From assembly GCA_016215605.1 (NCBI GenBank), contig JACRJB010000037.1, positions 41,506 through 105,505 of the forward strand: DNA of 64,000 nucleotides, written 5' to 3'. Each line of letters starts with the position of its first letter. Position 1 is the stretch's first letter. Source of the DNA: Rhodopseudomonas palustris (GTDB lineage Bacteria > Pseudomonadota > Alphaproteobacteria > Rhizobiales > Xanthobacteraceae). Below are positions 62,745 to 64,000 of this stretch, one piece after another. The translations under genes were made by a program, and so were the position numbers. The notes beneath the pieces were generated by a model, which was not told where the DNA came from, made no database searches, and saw only the letters and a program-made list of their open reading frames with translations.

Positions 62745-63698
62745 ATGACGCCGGAGATCGTCGTTCTCGGCTACGGCCCGGTCGGCCGCGCCACCACCGC
62801 ATGGCTCGCAGCCCAAGGCGTCCCGGTGCGGGTGGCGCAACGGTCCCGCCCCGCCGTTCTGCCGCGCGGCGCGGTGTTTCAAAGCTGCGACGTGCTTGAT
62901 CGCGCCTCGGTCGTCGCCGCCGTCGCCGGCGCCAGGCAGATCGTCGTCGCGATCGGCTTTCCCTATGTCGGCGAGGTGTGGCGCCAGTCGTGGCCGCTGG
63001 CGATGCAAAACCTGCTCTCCGCCGCTGCGGCCGCGAACGCGCGAATGGTGTTCGTCGACAATCTGTATATGTACGGGCCGCAGAATGAGCCGCTGCGCGA
63101 GGACATGCCGCTGACGGATGTCGGCGTGAAGCCGGCGGTGCGCGCCGCGATCACGCGGCTGTGGATGACGGCGAGCGCCGCAGGGCAGGTCCGCGTCGCG
63201 GCGCTGCGGGCGCCGGACTTCTACGGGCCGGGCGTCGGGCTGTCGCATCTCGGCGATCTCGCGTTCGGCGCACTCGCCAGGGGCAAGCGCGCGATGCTGA
63301 TCGCGCCACCGGACACGCCGCACGACTTCGCCTATGTGCCGGATATCGCGCGCGCGGTCGCAACCTTGCTCGACGCCCCGGACGACGCCTTCGGTCAGGC
63401 CTGGCACATGCCGAGCGCGCCGATCCGGACGCCGCGGCAGATCCTCGACCTCGGCGCCCGCGCGCTCGGCACATCCGCGCGCATCTCGTCACTGCCGCAA
63501 TGGCTGCTGCCGGCGATCGGCACGGTGTCGCCGATGCTGCGGGAGATGACCGAGATGCGGTTTCTGTGGGACCGTCCGTATCGGGTCGACGCGCAAAAAT
63601 TCAAGGACCGGTTCTGGTCGGACGTCACGCCGTTCGAGATCGGCGCCGCGGCGACGGCGCGGTCGTTCCGGGAGCGGGCCGCCGCACTGGCGGCGTGA
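62745..63698 (+). CDS. NAD-dependent epimerase/SDR family protein
   Basis: A 317-residue extended SDR protein. The Rossmann start VVLGYGPVGRATTAWL carries the GxGxxG-like turn, followed by a beta strand and acidic/basic end that prefers NAD or NADP (RVAQRSR hints at NADP). The substrate region has YMYGPQNEP and later YGPGVGLS. Typical length. The ATG at 62745 follows GAAGGGA; a TTG six bases earlier is possible. It is divergent from lysR and probably a target of it. Substrate unknown, possibly a sugar nucleotide or a lignin/terpenoid-type alcohol. Confidence 0.87.
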   Translation: MTPEIVVLGYGPVGRATTAWLAAQGVPVRVAQRSRPAVLPRGAVFQSCDVLDRASVVAAVAGARQIVVAIGFPYVGEVWRQSWPLAMQNLLSAAAAANARMVFVDNLYMYGPQNEPLREDMPLTDVGVKPAVRAAITRLWMTASAAGQVRVAALRAPDFYGPGVGLSHLGDLAFGALARGKRAMLIAPPDTPHDFAYVPDIARAVATLLDAPDDAFGQAWHMPSAPIRTPRQILDLGARALGTSARISSLPQWLLPAIGTVSPMLREMTEMRFLWDRPYRVDAQKFKDRFWSDVTPFEIGAAATARSFRERAAALAA

Positions 63699-63770
63699 TG
63701 ACTTGGCTGAGAGCATTCTGGTTCTGATCAAATCGGAGCTGGAGATCCGGATCTCTTGCCACAAGTACAG

Positions 63771-63869
63771 CCTCATGGTGAGGAGGCGCGAAGCGCCGTC
63801 TCGAACCATGCGCCGCCGGCGCTGCGTTGCCCCATCCTTCGAGACGCCCGGCTTCGCCGGGCTCCTCAG
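63771..63869. repeat. Dispersed palindromic repeat, family 4
   Basis: CCTCATGGTGAGGAG ... GTCTCGAACCATG on the left and CATCCTTCGAGACG ... GCTCCTCAG on the right form an imperfect inverted repeat of a kind known from Bradyrhizobium/Rhodopseudomonas intergenic DNA. It lies 72 bases after the epimerase stop. Confidence 0.7.
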
Positions 63870-63952
63870 AGGCTGTGAACCTTTTAGGTTTTCGGTGGGG
63901 ATGGCGTGGGGCCGCAGCTTTGGCGCTGCATATTTTGCAGCGAGGGATGTTC

Positions 63953-64000
63953 ATGCCTGGCAGCCAAGCTAAGTCAGGCAGTGGCGAGGCGGTGGCCCTG
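63953..64000 (+). CDS. Possible 5' end of a gene running off the window
   Basis: An ATG at 63953 preceded at 6 bases by GCGAGGG opens the frame MPGSQAKSGSGEAVAL, still open at the window edge. Good ribosome site and a non-repetitive start support a gene, but 16 codons are too few for family assignment. An in-frame ATG at 63947 is an alternative. Confidence 0.3.
   Translation, partial: MPGSQAKSGSGEAVAL

Overview
The window is GC-rich alphaproteobacterial chromosome. Codon use, families found almost only in Rhizobiales/Nitrobacteraceae (TIGR03808, TIGR03809, DUF2336, ECF sigma/DUF1109 pairs) and dispersed palindromic repeats of the Bradyrhizobium/Rhodopseudomonas type point to Rhodopseudomonas palustris or a close relative. 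This assignment is inference; no rRNA or tRNA gene was seen.

Region by region. 0-1.4 kb: end of an unknown gene, a class II aldolase, then a terminator and repeats. 1.4-7.1 kb (minus strand): an iron/siderophore cassette of DUF4198, DUF3649, PepSY and DUF3325 proteins beside a TonB siderophore receptor, which has an Irr/ICE-like box upstream. 7.3-12 kb: M20 peptidase with a small secreted protein, HerA-like ATPase, two small conserved proteins. 12-16.8 kb: an accessory island. It holds an unknown 728-residue protein with a hydrophobic Gly/Ala-rich C-terminal segment in DNA of lower GC, and an XRE-ImmA/DUF4411 toxin-antitoxin-type pair bracketed by a direct repeat of the 5' end of folP.

16.8-26.4 kb: folP-folB-folK, then methylmalonyl-CoA mutase (mutA, a GFA protein, mutB) and its chaperone gene meaB. 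Between mutB and meaB lie an MntA/HepT module with a broken hepT and a DUF3298 protein. A peptidase C15 homologue follows. 26.4-30.5 kb: a TIGR03808 repeat protein, a small secreted protein and an unusual fused porin. 30.6-34.2 kb: copper locus 1 (Csp copper-storage protein, copper-type TonB receptor, DUF2946). 34.3-38.5 kb: chemoreceptor, alpha/beta hydrolase with an FNR/FixK box upstream, TIGR03809 protein. 38.9-42 kb: ECF sigma, anti-sigma and subtilisin-like protease operon. 42.4-44.7 kb: diguanylate cyclase and DUF2336 protein.

44.7-51.4 kb: copper locus 2 (DUF2946, two tandem TonB receptors, copper uptake-associated protein), directly downstream of a sigma-F/NrsF pair with its own SigF-like promoter. 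51.6-60 kb: envelope protein, enoyl-CoA hydratase, TolC family protein, zinc-ribbon-like small protein, and an HME-RND metal efflux pump with adaptor. 60-64 kb: CaiB/BaiF CoA-transferase with an overlapping LysR gene, a divergent SDR epimerase, a dispersed repeat and a possible gene start at the edge. The main theme is metal handling (iron uptake, copper uptake and storage, metal efflux) with two ECF sigma systems. The accessory DNA is concentrated next to folP and between mutB and meaB.
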